Source: Psoroptes ovis
Lineage: Eukaryota > Arthropoda > Arachnida > Sarcoptiformes > Psoroptidae
Assembly: GCA_002943765.1 (NCBI GenBank)
Contig: PQWQ01000045.1
Span: 26,001 to 90,000, forward strand
Direction of reading: 5' to 3'
Length of the DNA stretch: 64,000 bases
Made by a program: the position numbers and the translations under genes. A model generated the notes under the pieces. That model saw only the letters and a list, made by a program, of their open reading frames with translations. It was not told the DNA's origin and did no database searches. Positions 1 through 13,900 of this stretch are shown piece by piece (position 1 is the stretch's first letter; every line of letters starts with the position of its first letter).

Positions 1-3000
1 AAATCAAATATGCAAATCTCTGAAAACATTCACACAAACGGAAATTGCAATTCATCGATTTGAATGACATAAACGGACATTGAGAGAACACATAGAGTAC
101 GGAAAATCAAATTTAGAAAATGTAGTCTCTAAAAATCGATTCCAACTCAAACACAGAAAGCAACTAAAGCAAAGATTGGTTTGAATGCAGATGAATGTTT
201 GATTTATGGAGTACCTATGCTTGAAAACATGTGTTGTTCACAAACAAATAAAATGTTTGGATCAATAAATGCATGAAAATAATTCAATTTATATGAATTA
301 TTTAAGGAATATGGCAAAAAGTGTTAGTAGCAAAAGATAGAAACGGATCAGTCCAAAGCTCTTTTGGCAGAGTGAGAGAGAGGTTTCTGACATGAAAACT
401 AGATTTATAATTGATTATTGCATTGATATGCTTGGAATGTTTACTGAATGTCTGCTTATTATTTGTCTGGTCATTGATGATGATGATGCTGATAGCGAAT
501 TAGAAATAATGATAATGATTATAATTATAATAATAAAAATAATCATAATCATTATTCAATCTTTATTGTTGACAATAAATTTCTTTCTATCTTCACTGTT
601 TCAACATATTTCAGGTTTGTTTGGACGAATTTTAAATGATTTTCTCTGAATATTAAGATAACGTTTTTATTTGATTTTGATTTCGGTGGATATTTATTAT
701 TATCATTTTGCTTTGCTTGTATTCTCATTTTCAATCAATTTGAATGTGCTTTGAATGGCCCAAAAATTCCTTAGTGACTTAACTTACAAAGAAATCAAAG
801 AATATGGCTATCAAATGAATGAATGGCCCATATAAACGCATTCCAGCTGTTTTTGTCATTGGCTTTTGCTAAATATGATCATAAAAATGATAGATTGAAT
901 GATTGAATTGTTTTCCAATCACAAGTTGCCAAGGAAAAACAGGTAATGGTTTTTTGGTCATCATTCATTGATCAGTTATCATTGGTAAACAAAGGATATT
1001 TTCATTGTTAAAAAAGATTCACGCGTGTTAACAAGTCATCAGTCAACTCAAGTTTTGGGCGGAGAAGTGGAAATGAATTTAATTTGATTGTTTGGTGTGG
1101 GCACCTATTTTCTAAAGCAACACAACCAGATCATTACTAAAAATATTGAAAAGGATAAATCAATCGATTTCGGTTTGGTGGCTATTTGAATCACCCATTT
1201 GAATTCTCTCACAAACAAAATAAGAAATGCGATAAGATTGCTCATTAAATTCTGTATGAGAAGAGTTGATTAGTGAATACACAAAAAAGAAATTCAAACC
1301 AATAATTGAGAATGAGCAGAGAATTAAGACATTAATTTTCAACTAAATAAAATAATCAAACCAATGGCCGGTTCATTTGGTTGATTGTTGTTGTTGTGGT
1401 ATAAGCACCTTAGGGTAGAACGTGAACATGAAAAAAAAACGAAAAGCAATCAAAATGTATCGGGTGTTTGGAAGAGCTATGATTACTTCATCAAACTGGC
1501 AACAACACAAAAACAACATTCACCTGACAAACAAGCAAGCAACCTACTCATTTGGATGATTATATGATGAACTGCAAAATAAAGAAATGACTTGAATATC
1601 GAATTCAAATATATCGAGTGTCGGCCATTGAATAGAGAATTTCGCTAACTCAATTAAGACATTAAATAAATGAAATGAGAAAATTAAAATAAAACAAGCC
1701 ATGGTCATTATTTTCATTCCATTTATTCAGTTCAATTCATTATATACTCTCAAACATTCATCTCAGCTTGTGTCATTCAATTTTGCAAAATTGCCAATTG
1801 CCATTTCACTAGTACGGGTGTTGATTGCTGCTTATTTGCTAGTTTTTCCAAATTTTTTTACCCACTAAATCCTAATGACATTCAGCCAACGGAACGGCTG
1901 CACAATCATCTTTGTTGATGATCATAATAATTACAGCATATGGTCAACTGCTCATCACAGTCAGTGTACATTTAGCCAACTCAACTTAATTAAGAAATTA
2001 AGAGAACAAAAAGTGGAGGATACGCTAGATTTTCACCTTTAGTCAATTGATTTTTCAAAAAAAAAATGAATAAGAAAATTTAGCAACGAATACAATGATT
2101 ATCTATCATTTTCACGAAAACTCGTGATAACATAAGATCATTGATCAAATGATTGAAAATGAATAAATTTGGTGAAACCACTGAATGACAAGGACTCGTG
2201 AGACCATCTCTGGTGTATACGACGAGAAACGCCCGAAAAAGTATTGAAAAAATATAAATTATCAAAGAAGACAGGTGCTAAAAACTTGATCACATTTCAT
2301 ATTTGAGTTTGTGCATTAAGCTAGTAGAAACCTAGCAATATTCACTTGGTCGATCAAGTCAATTATTTTCACTGACTGACAGCACCAAACAGAACAAAAC
2401 ACAGACATTGATTTTCAAGAATTTGATGGCAAAAACTGGCTCAAAAAGTGTAAGACTAAGACTATGGCTGTGGTAATGAAAACATTAAATCATAGTCTTA
2501 AAGTAAAGCTGCTTTTATATGGTCATTCAGCCAAATAATAAAAAATATTCGACTTGGCCAATGACTTGAAGATGATGATTCTATTAAGCAACAACCATCA
2601 CTGGCCAGTTCGGATGATTGCTAGTTTCAGATGTTTTTCGCTGATTCGATCAAGTACACGAATAGTTTGAACACACCACCTAATAATAGAAATCATAATA
2701 ATGGCTTCAGGCTGAAACAAGAATGGACAACAAAATGCAGTTGGCATTTGTTTCTATAAATCAACGAATATTTTCAATAATTTGTGAAAGCGCGAAAATT
2801 GTAAAAAACCGATCCGATTCGATTTGGCCATTTCTCCATTGATTTGTTGTGCTGACAGCCACATTCAACATACGAGGAAAAAAATTAATCGAATCGAATC
2901 ATCAAATAAAAGCAAGCCAAACTGTAGGCGTATGATGATGATGATGTGAACATTTTTGTTGTTGCCCAGATTACATCTCAATCACACACATTCACAAACC

Positions 3001-6000
3001 AAATCATACCAATCGAAGATGCTCAAATTAATTGGAAACTAAAATTTTATGTAGATCCTGTTCGGGTGGAGAGCAGCAAGATGCTCTGTGTGTTTGCTGC
3101 CTGACATGTCACATCATCACAGTCATTTTTCAAATCAATCAGTAGCTTTACATTGTGATTGACGCATCAAACATTGAACACAATCAACAGGAGCCGAAAT
3201 TGAAAGTGATTCTATTTGCATAAGAAGCAAATGAATTATGGAGAATTGGACATTGAATCATCAATGAATGTCATTATAATTCATGATTTACATTAACTAT
3301 TCATCAATCACACAGAAAAACATGTCCGGCCAGCTGGCCTAACCAAGCGGCTTCAGCTTCATCAAATCTTGAATCATTGGTCCATGAATTTGAATGAAAA
3401 TTCATTGAGCCATAACCCAAAATTGAATAAAAAATTTAGTCCGAAAACGATCGAACATTATGTAAACGGAAGCAGTTATGATCATTACTAAATTTTGTTA
3501 AACATTCATTTTTTGAATATTTCCCAACTTTTTTCTTGCTTTCACCACATTTATTTTCACGCAGTTATGCATATGTTGAATCACCGAATTCAGATCAAAT
3601 CATTTATGACGAATGGCAAAGAAGAGAATTCGGTTCATAATTTGGTATCGATTATCAGCAAAAATAAAAAAATCATTTAACCAGAATGCAACACAAATCA
3701 TGAAAAAGGAAACAAATTTGAGTAAAAAATTCTTTCATTTTTAAATCGATGTAACCAAATGTTGACATATGCATTCGAACATTACATTACACTGATGACG
3801 ATGAATCACACACAGCTAAGTGAATATATCGAATACAAATGAATCGAAATCGACCAAAAAACAATCATCAAGAATTGGTGTTTTTGTTTCTGTTTGTTTG
3901 TTATCGTTTCTAACACTTTTCACAGTTCCATTCTCTGATTTAATTCGAGGAATGGACAAAGAAATGCCGTTATTCTGCAATTTTGACTGGTCACGGTATA
4001 TGCGCCACTCATATCATACTGATGACATGTCGATGACATTTTTATTTTTAGTGTTTGGCTTCCAAACAAACAAAATAAACAAATATTCATCTGAATGAAT
4101 GAAAAAATGACATGAACTTTCAACATTTTACAACATGGTTTCAGGTTACAAAAAATACACATAAATTCTGAGCATTTTTATGGTGATGCCGACCAAAACA
4201 TTCAAAAGAAAGACATTCATTTCACAATGACATGATGACAAGTCCAAACGGAAAAATTAAAAGTGAATTGATTGGATTTGAATGATCAAATAATATTCAT
4301 TGTTCAAATATGAAAAATTGTTTGAAAGATGGGAGAATGAATGAAAACTGTTAATGAAATGAATATAAATGGATGGATCATTGATCGAAATGCCACTAGA
4401 AATAATGACATTGGCATAAATATGATCATCAGGATTATGTCATGAAAAGAATGCATTTCCTGGGCCAATCATCTAACACATGTGCTTGTCATTTAGGACA
4501 TTCATAAGCTGTATTTAATCATTAGACTTATTCATTTCAAACTGGATTATCTCGACAGTTTCTCACATTAATATTATTTTCATTAATGATTCACTAACAG
4601 CAAATAACAAGGCCAAATGAAAAATCGTGTATCCAAAGTGTTTTCTTTTGTCGACTGATGTAATGATGACAAGGGAACGAATGAATCGAAGTATCATTAA
4701 TAAAACAACATTAGCCATTCGAACAACGAAAAACATGTCGAATGTCATCAGAACTACTTAATGAGATGGTTGTTGTGTGCATTAAATTTTGATAAATTAA
4801 CCATCTTAAAAGAATGGCCATTAAAAACATGGAACTAATTCAGTGAAATAAACAAAAGATTATTTCCGATAATGCAGTCTCTCTGCAATTCGACAGCCAA
4901 TCTAATGACAAGGTGCTAAATCCAATAAACAAAGCAAACAAACAATGATTCGATTAGACAATTGTCATTTTGTTTTTGAAAATAAATATTTTTGATGTTT
5001 CCAAACAATGGTACAGCCTCTAGGTTTCCATATCCGGGCCTATTCGGACTGTTTGGCAACCAATTTTCAAATAAATGGAAAAATTATCAAGAAAAATGTC
5101 AGTTATCATAATCATAATGGTAATGCTTATTCCCCGAAGAAATGAAGCAACGTCAAAATTCAATTAAACTGTTTGCTGCTCTGATTTATCTTTGGCTCAT
5201 TTTGTGCTTAGGGAATCGAGAGAAACAAAGTAAAAAACGTGCCTAAGATGATTGAAATGACGTGAGGATGCCATTTAAATGTGTGCCATTGGTCTGCAAA
5301 ATTGTCGTCAAATAAAAATTAAAAAAGTTTTTTTGTTAATTTGAATTATTCAAATGAATATTCCTTGAGAAAAATATGGCTTTTTGTCATCAAAAGGGAA
5401 TTCACTGATTCGAAATCTGATATCACGTAAGCGGTACCAGAAATGTACAAACGATCAAATGCTAAAAATGGAATTGTTTTTGTTGCATGATGCCATGCAT
5501 TAATTTGATTATGATTTGAAAAAATGAAATTATAACAAACATAAATGGCAATGTTTGTGTCGCGTGTTCATTGTTGCAGATGATCATCATCACTGATAAA
5601 CCAAGAATGGACTATTTGAGACACAAGACTTGGACTAAACCATAAATTGCGTATTAATTGTTATTTTGGACAAAACACAAAAATTAGCCAAAACAGATCG
5701 ACATTTAAGAAACTTTGCAGCCATACACTCTCACTAAGAGCCAACAGGAGAAATGTGAATAGACACGCAAATGATTATGATTTGATTAGATTGGCCAAGA
5801 TGGACATATTTCGTGAGCAAAAAAACAAAAACAAACGAAATCTGGCATCAAGATGTGTTTAGTGATTATAATAATTGATAAAAAGGCGACAACAAGTCGA
5901 GAATATTTTCAAGTGGAAGAATATTTAAATGAGAATTATTTGGGAGTTATTGAAACAAATACAAACATGAGTAGTACATATGGCTTCTACCAGCAAACAG

Positions 6001-9000
6001 CAGCAGTAATGCTTGAGGCAGTCTGTGTGAAATGATGATGATAATAATAATGTAAATAATGTGATAATGACTTAATCGTTATGCCATTAGCAAAGTGAAC
6101 ACATCAACAAGTGAAACATGATTCTTTTAATGACTTTAATAGTTATGAGTGATATGAATGTGTTTGGTGATTAAAAATAATATTTTTTCTTCAAATATCA
6201 AACATATAACATCATCATTTAGTGATTATGGCGGTTCATAATCACATTCATAGTGAATTGCTGAATTGCCTTTCTAAACATTTTGTTGATTATCACTCTT
6301 TATATTTTCGATATATCATAATTCATATGATTAACTTTTCTTTACCTTTCATGTCTCCTTAAGTGGAAAATTGACTGTTTGCTTCATGATTCAATTGATA
6401 ATCATTTTTGGATTATTCATTCAAGCTAAATGCACTCTGTTGGTAATGATTATATTAAGATGAATAAAAAACAACAAATAATTCAATTTGACTGATGGTC
6501 ATTATTAATGATCACACAACAGACAACCGAAAATGATTGTATTGACCAATACAGATGTTTCAACAAAACAGACCCTCTCTCTCTCTCGGTTCCCGACTCT
6601 CAAATGTTTGCAGCACATGTGAATCGATTGGCCTGTTAGTAGTTTGTGGCTTAATTTTCATATGAAGCATGTTTTGATTTAAAAATTTTATTTTTTAAAT
6701 CAAACAGATGTATGTATGTATGTGTATGGCCAACAAAATTTAAATTTAAATGTGGATTTGTGATGATGGTGGGTGAATTTATAATAAGTCTACAAATGCA
6801 CAGTGGATCAACTAAAATTTTTAAGTGAAAAATGGCCATTTGCTCCAAACGATTCTCTCAGCACACATTGCCATTCTAAATCAATAGATTATGCATTTGT
6901 GCACATAGAATGGCGAATATTCTGCTTCAAATTTTTATTTTTGATTTTCGTTCATTATGATCTTAACAAGAACACGCGCATTTTCGGCAGCAAAGAAATG
7001 TTGGCCAAAGTACTTGTGATAAGAATTAATAATAATGTGAATAAATTCAAAGTTTGCATCGATCGTTTAGCATAATATTTGAAAATCGATGATAGACGCT
7101 GCTTACTGTGAAAGCAGATAACAGAAAGAAATATTGATCCAGCAATAAATCAGTGGGCAATAAATCAAATTTTTTCACGAATAAATCTCGCATCATTAGA
7201 AAGCATATTGTGCATGAATAGCATCGATGCAAATCCGTAGATTATTATTATTATCATTAAGAGTGATTCATTCAATGGTTGCTCAAAGATATGTGCTTGT
7301 TTGTCAAAGTCGCTAAGCCAAACATAATGATGATGACAAGAGGACATTAAGTTTTGTTTGCATAAACCAAACATTCTGGCTAGCAATCGATAAGAATCGA
7401 TGATACCAAACATTCAATCACACAAATGATGACTGAATGTTTCAATGGACTGTAAATATTGAGGCATCCATATGAATTATTGTGGCTAAATTGAATATAA
7501 ACATATCGTTTGACTATGGGCGTCATTCATCTCGATTATTAATCATAGCGATCAAATCTGCTTTATGAGAAGAATAGAATATGCGTGCATTAAACACACT
7601 AAGCAAACATTGAAAGCCCATAATCTTGAGTCATTATTATGCGTTCATATCGGTTGGCAGCCACATCCCAATGTTCATTAATATACATTTGTTGCTACAT
7701 TGTTTAAGCAAATTGTCAGTCAAGTCACACACACAGACACATGTACACAGCAGCCATTGAATGACATGTACACAAATAAAAAACCAGAAATGAAACAAAA
7801 CAAACAAATCAATGCCAATTATCGAAATGTGGGAAAAATTGTTGTGGAGGAAGCAAATGAATTGACAAGCCACAACACACAAACACATGGACCATCAAAC
7901 ATAAACACAAATGATCGTGTTTTTGGATTAAGTTTTGTTGTTTATGTTTGATGATAAGCCTAATGCTCGATCAAAATATGTTGATTGGCCAGCAATCAAA
8001 CAACTAATTTGGATCGTGATTTGATTTCATTTTTTTTTTTTGTTTGATTTAAATGCAATTCGATTGGACAACTAAACAGACAGGTAGCATCATTGATGGG
8101 TGCTGAGAGTTCGAATAGCTTTTGAACACGTTTGAAAAAAGAATCGATCACCATCACAGACCGATGATGGCTATTCATTGTGATTGGCAAGAATTAAATG
8201 GGCATTCATTAAAAAATTGAAAATTGCAAACTCAATGGGTGATTTGGCATTTAGATTTTACATCAGAAAAAGTAAATAATCAAATTGCTAAGTTGATGGC
8301 AATCACATCTGAAAAGCACAATAAGAACAAAGCAAAAACTAATGACAATCAACCAAAATCAAATGACGACGGATGCTTCCATTACAATTTTGCTGTGCCA
8401 TCAAATTATCTCTTCAAATGACTACTGCATTGTTTTCATTCATTTATTTGCTTAATGTTTGTTTGGCTGATAATAATTAGAGATTGGCCAAATCGTATAA
8501 TTGAATCAATTCATTAATGAAAACAAAAACCAAAATGAATTATGTTTTTGCGCTAATTATTTAATGATTGTTTTCAATTATTTCATTTGTTTTCTTATCA
8601 ATTCATGAACCAACAAAAATGAATAAATGAAAGATGCACAAAAAGTTATTTTGTTTAAAATAAAAGTTATAAACACGTGCTTCACACACTGAGCGAATTG
8701 AATATATGATTAACAATTCTGAGCACAAAGTTTACAAAAAAAGAAGAGACGATTCACCATCATTCATTAATAACACTGAATTCATGCATTGAATATTGAA
8801 TAAGTCTTCTCCCAGTGACAAACACATAAAAAATGATTCATTTCAAATTCAAACAAAACTTTGCTTTGCTTTCACAATTTGGCAAACAAACACATTTGTT
8901 CGGTGTAATTTAAAATGATCAAGAAAACAAAGTAAATAATCAAATGTTGTTGTCATATTAAGCCGAGCCAAGACAAAGACCCAGAGCACATTTGAATTGA

Positions 9001-10818
9001 ATGAACAATGAAAGCATAATAATTTGCTATGAATATCAATTTGTCATTCGATCCCAGATTCCCAAACACGACTAGGGTCGGGATTGGACAATTCTCAGGT
9101 GTAAACTAATACTGAATTAATGCAAATTTGGTCAACACAACAAACAACTAAAACTAATCCGTTTATTGTCCTCGGCTCAAAATTTTGCAAATTGACAAAA
9201 GCATTTTTGCCGCTTTTATTCAAAAATAGAAAAAGCAGGGATTTAAAATTTATATGAATCACAAATCGAACCTGTTCTTTGCAATCAAATTAGTAATGAA
9301 ATGAATAAATAAGCCCAAATGCAAAATGAAATCTGTCGAAAAATTCCAATGCCGGATTATGGAAAATATGATTGTGTGTGAATATGTGCAACACACAAAA
9401 AATGTTCCAGGTAAAATTCAAATTTCAAAAAGGACTCATGTTTCAAGGTGTGTGAGTGGTGGATGCAGCCATCAAATGTCGAATTCGATTCGAATCGAAA
9501 CAAATTAAATTCAATGAAAAAGCATTTGATTGTTGTGGCAGTGAATGCACGGAGAACACATTCACGTTTTCTTTCTTTTTTGATCGATACAAACGAAACA
9601 AATGGAAAAAACCAGCAAAACAACGAGAAACAAGTATTGACAACAAAATGAAGAAAGCTAGCAACAGGCAAATCAGGCAAATATCGAAGAAAATATTTGC
9701 TTCGAGTCAAGTAGCCACACACAACGAGATCAAACGAAAACACTGCACTCAGAAACAAACAATCATCCAGAATGAAGACGTCAAACTTTGCACACCGATT
9801 GACTTTCATCTTTGAGTTGAAAGGTGGCCAGGTCACATTCATTGATTACCCATGAGTGTGTATGTGAGATTTGGACCTATTCAATTTTTGAACAAACAAC
9901 AGTCGATACACTTTTGCTGCATTTATTTTGGCCATCAAAAGCAACTAACTAACCTCGAATCATTATTATGTGAAGCCTAATTCATTCGGAGTCGTGCAGT
10001 GCAAAAATTGAGTGAATGTGAATAATGAACAAAACAATTGCATCGAAGAAAAGGAAAACATGTTGGCCCTAAGAAAATTTTTTGTTTGTAACAAAAAACA
10101 AATCCAACCAAACAGATTGGTGGGCTTGAATTTCATTCAGCGTCTTCAAAAAACAAAACAAATGAAATTGTACCGCTTCGAACAGTGAAACAATCACTGA
10201 TTTTTCACTGTTCGGGTATTTCGATTGTCCAAATGTATGAAGGTTTTGTTGAATCACTTAAAGAAAATGATGGAAAGTTGAATGATTCAAATGAAATCAT
10301 TTTGAAATATCGAATTTCAATGATTTGGAAGTGTAAATGATAAGCAAATAAATAATTGCCAAAATAGATATAACACACTCTGCAATGAAAATTGACAAAT
10401 GAACAGAAAACAATTCAGATTTCGATTGTCATGTTTGATATTTGGGAAACAATTCGATAAAGTCATCAAATGCACAAAGTTAATCAAGCAAACTTTTTGA
10501 CCTAAAAATAAATAAGCAATGAACAGTACCAGAGACCCTTGTTTGTGTGTGTTAATGTTTGTGAATATTGAATGAGTGAGAAAATAAATGAATCAAATCC
10601 ATAGGGAGCAATAGCATAATCGAGAGAGCATATTGTTCAATGGATATTGTCGGAAAATGAACAACAAGCAGTGACAAACATTCACATTGAACGAACAATT
10701 CAATGCTTTCACTGATTACAACAATCGCATGCGGTATTCATGGCCGACTGGCTATTCAATTGAATCAGTTAGGTAATTTGATAGGTGATTAGATCGATTT
10801 TGTGTGTTTGATATTTAC
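1..10818. other. Gene-poor AT-rich region, no supported gene
   Basis: No open frame in this stretch resembles a known family, and none has convincing codon structure. What can be seen is low-complexity ATT/ATG sequence at about 505-556, a TC run near 6572-6586, a TATG run near 6708-6725 and a hairpin at 10155-10227 (listed separately). The longest frame (minus strand, 9357-9842) is overlapped by open frames on the other strand. The region could be intergenic, long intron, or cis-regulatory DNA for the homeobox cluster that begins at 24.8 kb. Confidence 0.6.
10155..10227. repeat. Imperfect inverted repeat / hairpin
   Basis: A perfect 12-bp inverted repeat (CGAACAGTGAAA at 10179-10190, its reverse complement at 10203-10214) encloses a 12-nt spacer. 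Inside the spacer AATC can pair with GATT. Outside the core, TACC (10171-10174) can pair with GGTA (10215-10218) and GAAA (10164-10167) with TTTC (10219-10222), leaving small one-sided bulges. Total length is about 70 nt, similar to a microRNA precursor, but no expression or conservation can be judged here. Confidence 0.55.
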
Positions 10819-10963
10819 CTCGATGATGTCTCAGTGAATGTTCATTGCCATAGTGGCCGCTTGGAGATGATGATGATGACCAATGTCTTCGAGATGCTTG
10901 AGCCGTAGCAAAAATGACAATCATCATCATCATCATCACTGATTGCCATGACAAATGTTTCAT
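10819..10963 (-). CDS. Possible first coding exon of a secreted protein
   Basis: Not recognised. Read on the minus strand from an ATG at 10963, the frame encodes a signal-peptide-like start (MKHLSWQS, then five Met, then IVIFATAQA), followed by a Ser/His/Arg-rich segment. It ends at 10819 in a good donor, CGAG|gtaaat, in phase 1. The same frame is open upstream to about 11203 and meets an acceptor-like site (gatttcag) near 11165. In that alternative the hydrophobic stretch would be internal. No continuing exon was found at lower coordinates, so the model is incomplete and may be chance. Confidence 0.25.
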
Positions 10964-13900
10964 TTGAAAGTTAGTCTGATGCACGTATTTGGTGATATGA
11001 TTTGATGATTTATTAGGAAGTTGTTTACATTTAACATGATGATGACACAGATTATTATGAAAATGGTAAATATTATTATTTGGCATGTGTATGATCACAT
11101 TACCATCATTTGAACAATCATCATCATCAGCCATTGTTGTCATTGTGATGTTATCATTTTTTGCTGAAATCATTGATGATGTTAATGACGTTAACACACA
11201 CACTAACTATGGCACACTTTCCACCAACAGCAATCACCGAAATGACTTGACTAATGCACACAACACTACAATTGGATCACTGTTGATGATGATTGTAATA
11301 TTCAAATGATTGTGATGATTATAAGAATTGACAAACAAACAAAAACCAACTGCTGTGTTAGTATTTGCTGAATTACAAACAGTCACAATGATTCAACCAC
11401 GATTTTGGCGAGTTGAATCAAAAAAAGAATTTCAAGTGAATGCCTATCAATCGATCGATTGATTGTTGTGTTGCTGTTTATGTCAATTATTGAAATCGAA
11501 TTGCAGATGTTTGTTTCGATGATGAAAATTGATGATTTTGAATTTAATTTGATTGACAGCTTTCTGCTCTTCTTCTTCTTCTCAGTAACTAAAGATGATC
11601 AATTCAAAAACAAACAAAAGCAACCGAATGGAATATTTGAAGCTTATTCAAAAATTGAATTGAATTATAAATAAATCTATGCATTTAACAACCACCTGTA
11701 GAGTTAAATGCTTTGAAGACCAATTCAAATCTATCGATCGATGAGAATTCAATGGAAAGAGTGAGTTATGGATGCATAGATCGGGTTTGCCATTGGATGA
11801 AGATGCGTTTTCGTAATTCAATTCAATTATCAGTAGGATTTGTTTGGTAATCACATTGAACACAGACGACGATGTGCACTACACCACTGCTTAAAAACGA
11901 ATGATTTCAACATTCTCATCGTTGGTTTTCTTTTTGCCAAAATGTTTTGAAAAAAGAGACTCAATCATTTGTGGTAGTGGTTTATTTTTGAGTGCAGGAG
12001 GAAAATTGATAGAAGCATACATTTCAATGAAAATAAATTTATCAAATGTCAATTCAGTTAATGTATGCCTCTAGCATTCGACACGGAATGAACCGAATTC
12101 GATGGTCCTTTTGTGTTCAGGTGCACCGAAGCGGGACCCGAGAAAAGCCACATTTTTGAAGAATGAATAATGCGTGCGATTGTCGGATGCAATGGACCAA
12201 CGATTGTGAAATGATCGTTGGCCGAATGAAAACAAAAAACCCACAAAAATGAAGCAGAAATGCATTTGGAAAGCATATTGCACGATTGGATCGAATGAAT
12301 GAAGGTCATCATTATGAGATTTGAAAAGTTTTGATTGTCGCGTGTCATTTTCGCTTGTTTTGTCGGTTACCAAAACAAAGCATCTGATTTTGTTTTGATC
12401 GAACACATCATTAATGATAGTCGATGGATGCATCATTTGATCGAATGAATGAATGAAAAAGCAAATAAATCAAACATATTCTTAGTTTGGGAAGAATCCA
12501 TTTCGCTTCCATTTCCGTTTGGGTGTCAAAAAGACTAACGAGGTGGCTGTCAAGGGCAGAGATTGTCATTCAGAGAGAGACACACATTTGCATGGCTCAT
12601 AAACAAATAAACAAAATTAAAATTAAGATCAAAATGAACGGTGCACTTGACAGGCACGAACAGTAAATGAAAAATATTTGCATCAAATTAACCAGTCATC
12701 GGTTACATTTGGGATTCAAAGTCAAAACAATGTGTGCCAACGAATGAATCACACAGCAAAGTTGATCAGTTTTCACATGAATATTTGGCATTGTGTTCAT
12801 GTGTTTAATCGAAAATGATCGATGCTCAACACAAAGTCTAAAATGTCAACGATCTGCATGTATTTTAGACTTTGTGCCAACACTGGACAAACATGGGATT
12901 ATCTTTGGCAACCGATTTGTTTGTTTGCTCAAAGCCAATTAGTGTTGAATGTTAATCAGACATTTGATTGTTTTGTTATGATTATCGTCAATCGAAATAT
13001 TTGTTTTGATGACGATGAATGATAAGCCACCGAATGTTTATCGCTTATTTATTGTTATTATCCTTACACATTGATGACCTTTTGCACAGATTTATCGACA
13101 TTTTATTTACCATGACGACCACAATGTCCGAAAAAATGCTGCTTCAGTTTAGTGTCTGCCAAATTCAACCTCTTCTCACTGGACTCAATGTCATCGAATC
13201 ATTTGAATTTTTAAAATATAAAAAAACATATGGCTGCAGGTGATTTGCGCCGAAAAAAGATCAAACGAGAAAAAGTTGAAAGATATGAACATATTTGCAC
13301 CAATAACAATTTTTATCTAAATTGAATCAACCCTAATGAAAAGGCTGCAATCAAACATAATAAAAAGGCCAATTATGTCATCAAATTTATTTAATAATCA
13401 AAGCAGTCATTTTTTATCTTCGCTTTTTATAAATAGGACTCCGATCGAAAACAATCCTGATTCTGTGATTAACTTTTGGTTGAAAATTCAAATTGTCACA
13501 TCTGAACAAGCAGAAAAGTGGAAAAAGTCTAATCAATATTTTGAATGACATGAAATGAATGCAATGGTCATATCATAATGAGCAATCTTGATCGATGTTC
13601 AATTTAAGAATAATTAACAAAAAACACCCACCACCACTGAATGTTGATGATTATTATCTTGACAGATTTTGGTTGGTCAAATTAATAGAAAGACTATTTT
13701 GAATCGAATGTTTGTTGTTGTGTAATTGTGGAATCGAATGATGCACCCGCACCCAAATCATTTAACCTGTCAATCGTGACTGAGGGAAAGGAGTTGATTA
13801 ATTTTCATTCAATTTTCTGCTGTCGAATAAGTCCACTAATTTCATTGGCAAAGTTTGTTAAATGGAAAATTTATATGAAAACTGACTGACCATTTTAATG

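Noticed and set aside
392..649. 85-codon frame with poly-Ile segment
   Set aside because: The Ile run is translation of an ATT/ATA microsatellite.
3820..4098. 92-codon plus-strand frame with a hydrophobic stretch
   Set aside because: It starts at a non-ATG codon and has an overlapping antisense frame. The single hydrophobic run is expected by chance in TTT/CTT-rich DNA.
9357..9842. 161-codon open frame on the minus strand in the desert
   Set aside because: Three overlapping frames on both strands are open over the same interval. The translation is Phe/Cys-rich without domain resemblance, and no splice or start context supports it.
12058..12436. Overlapping minus-strand frames of 96 and 121 codons
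   Set aside because: Two frames compete in the same place, neither resembles a protein family, and no flanking splice pattern was seen.
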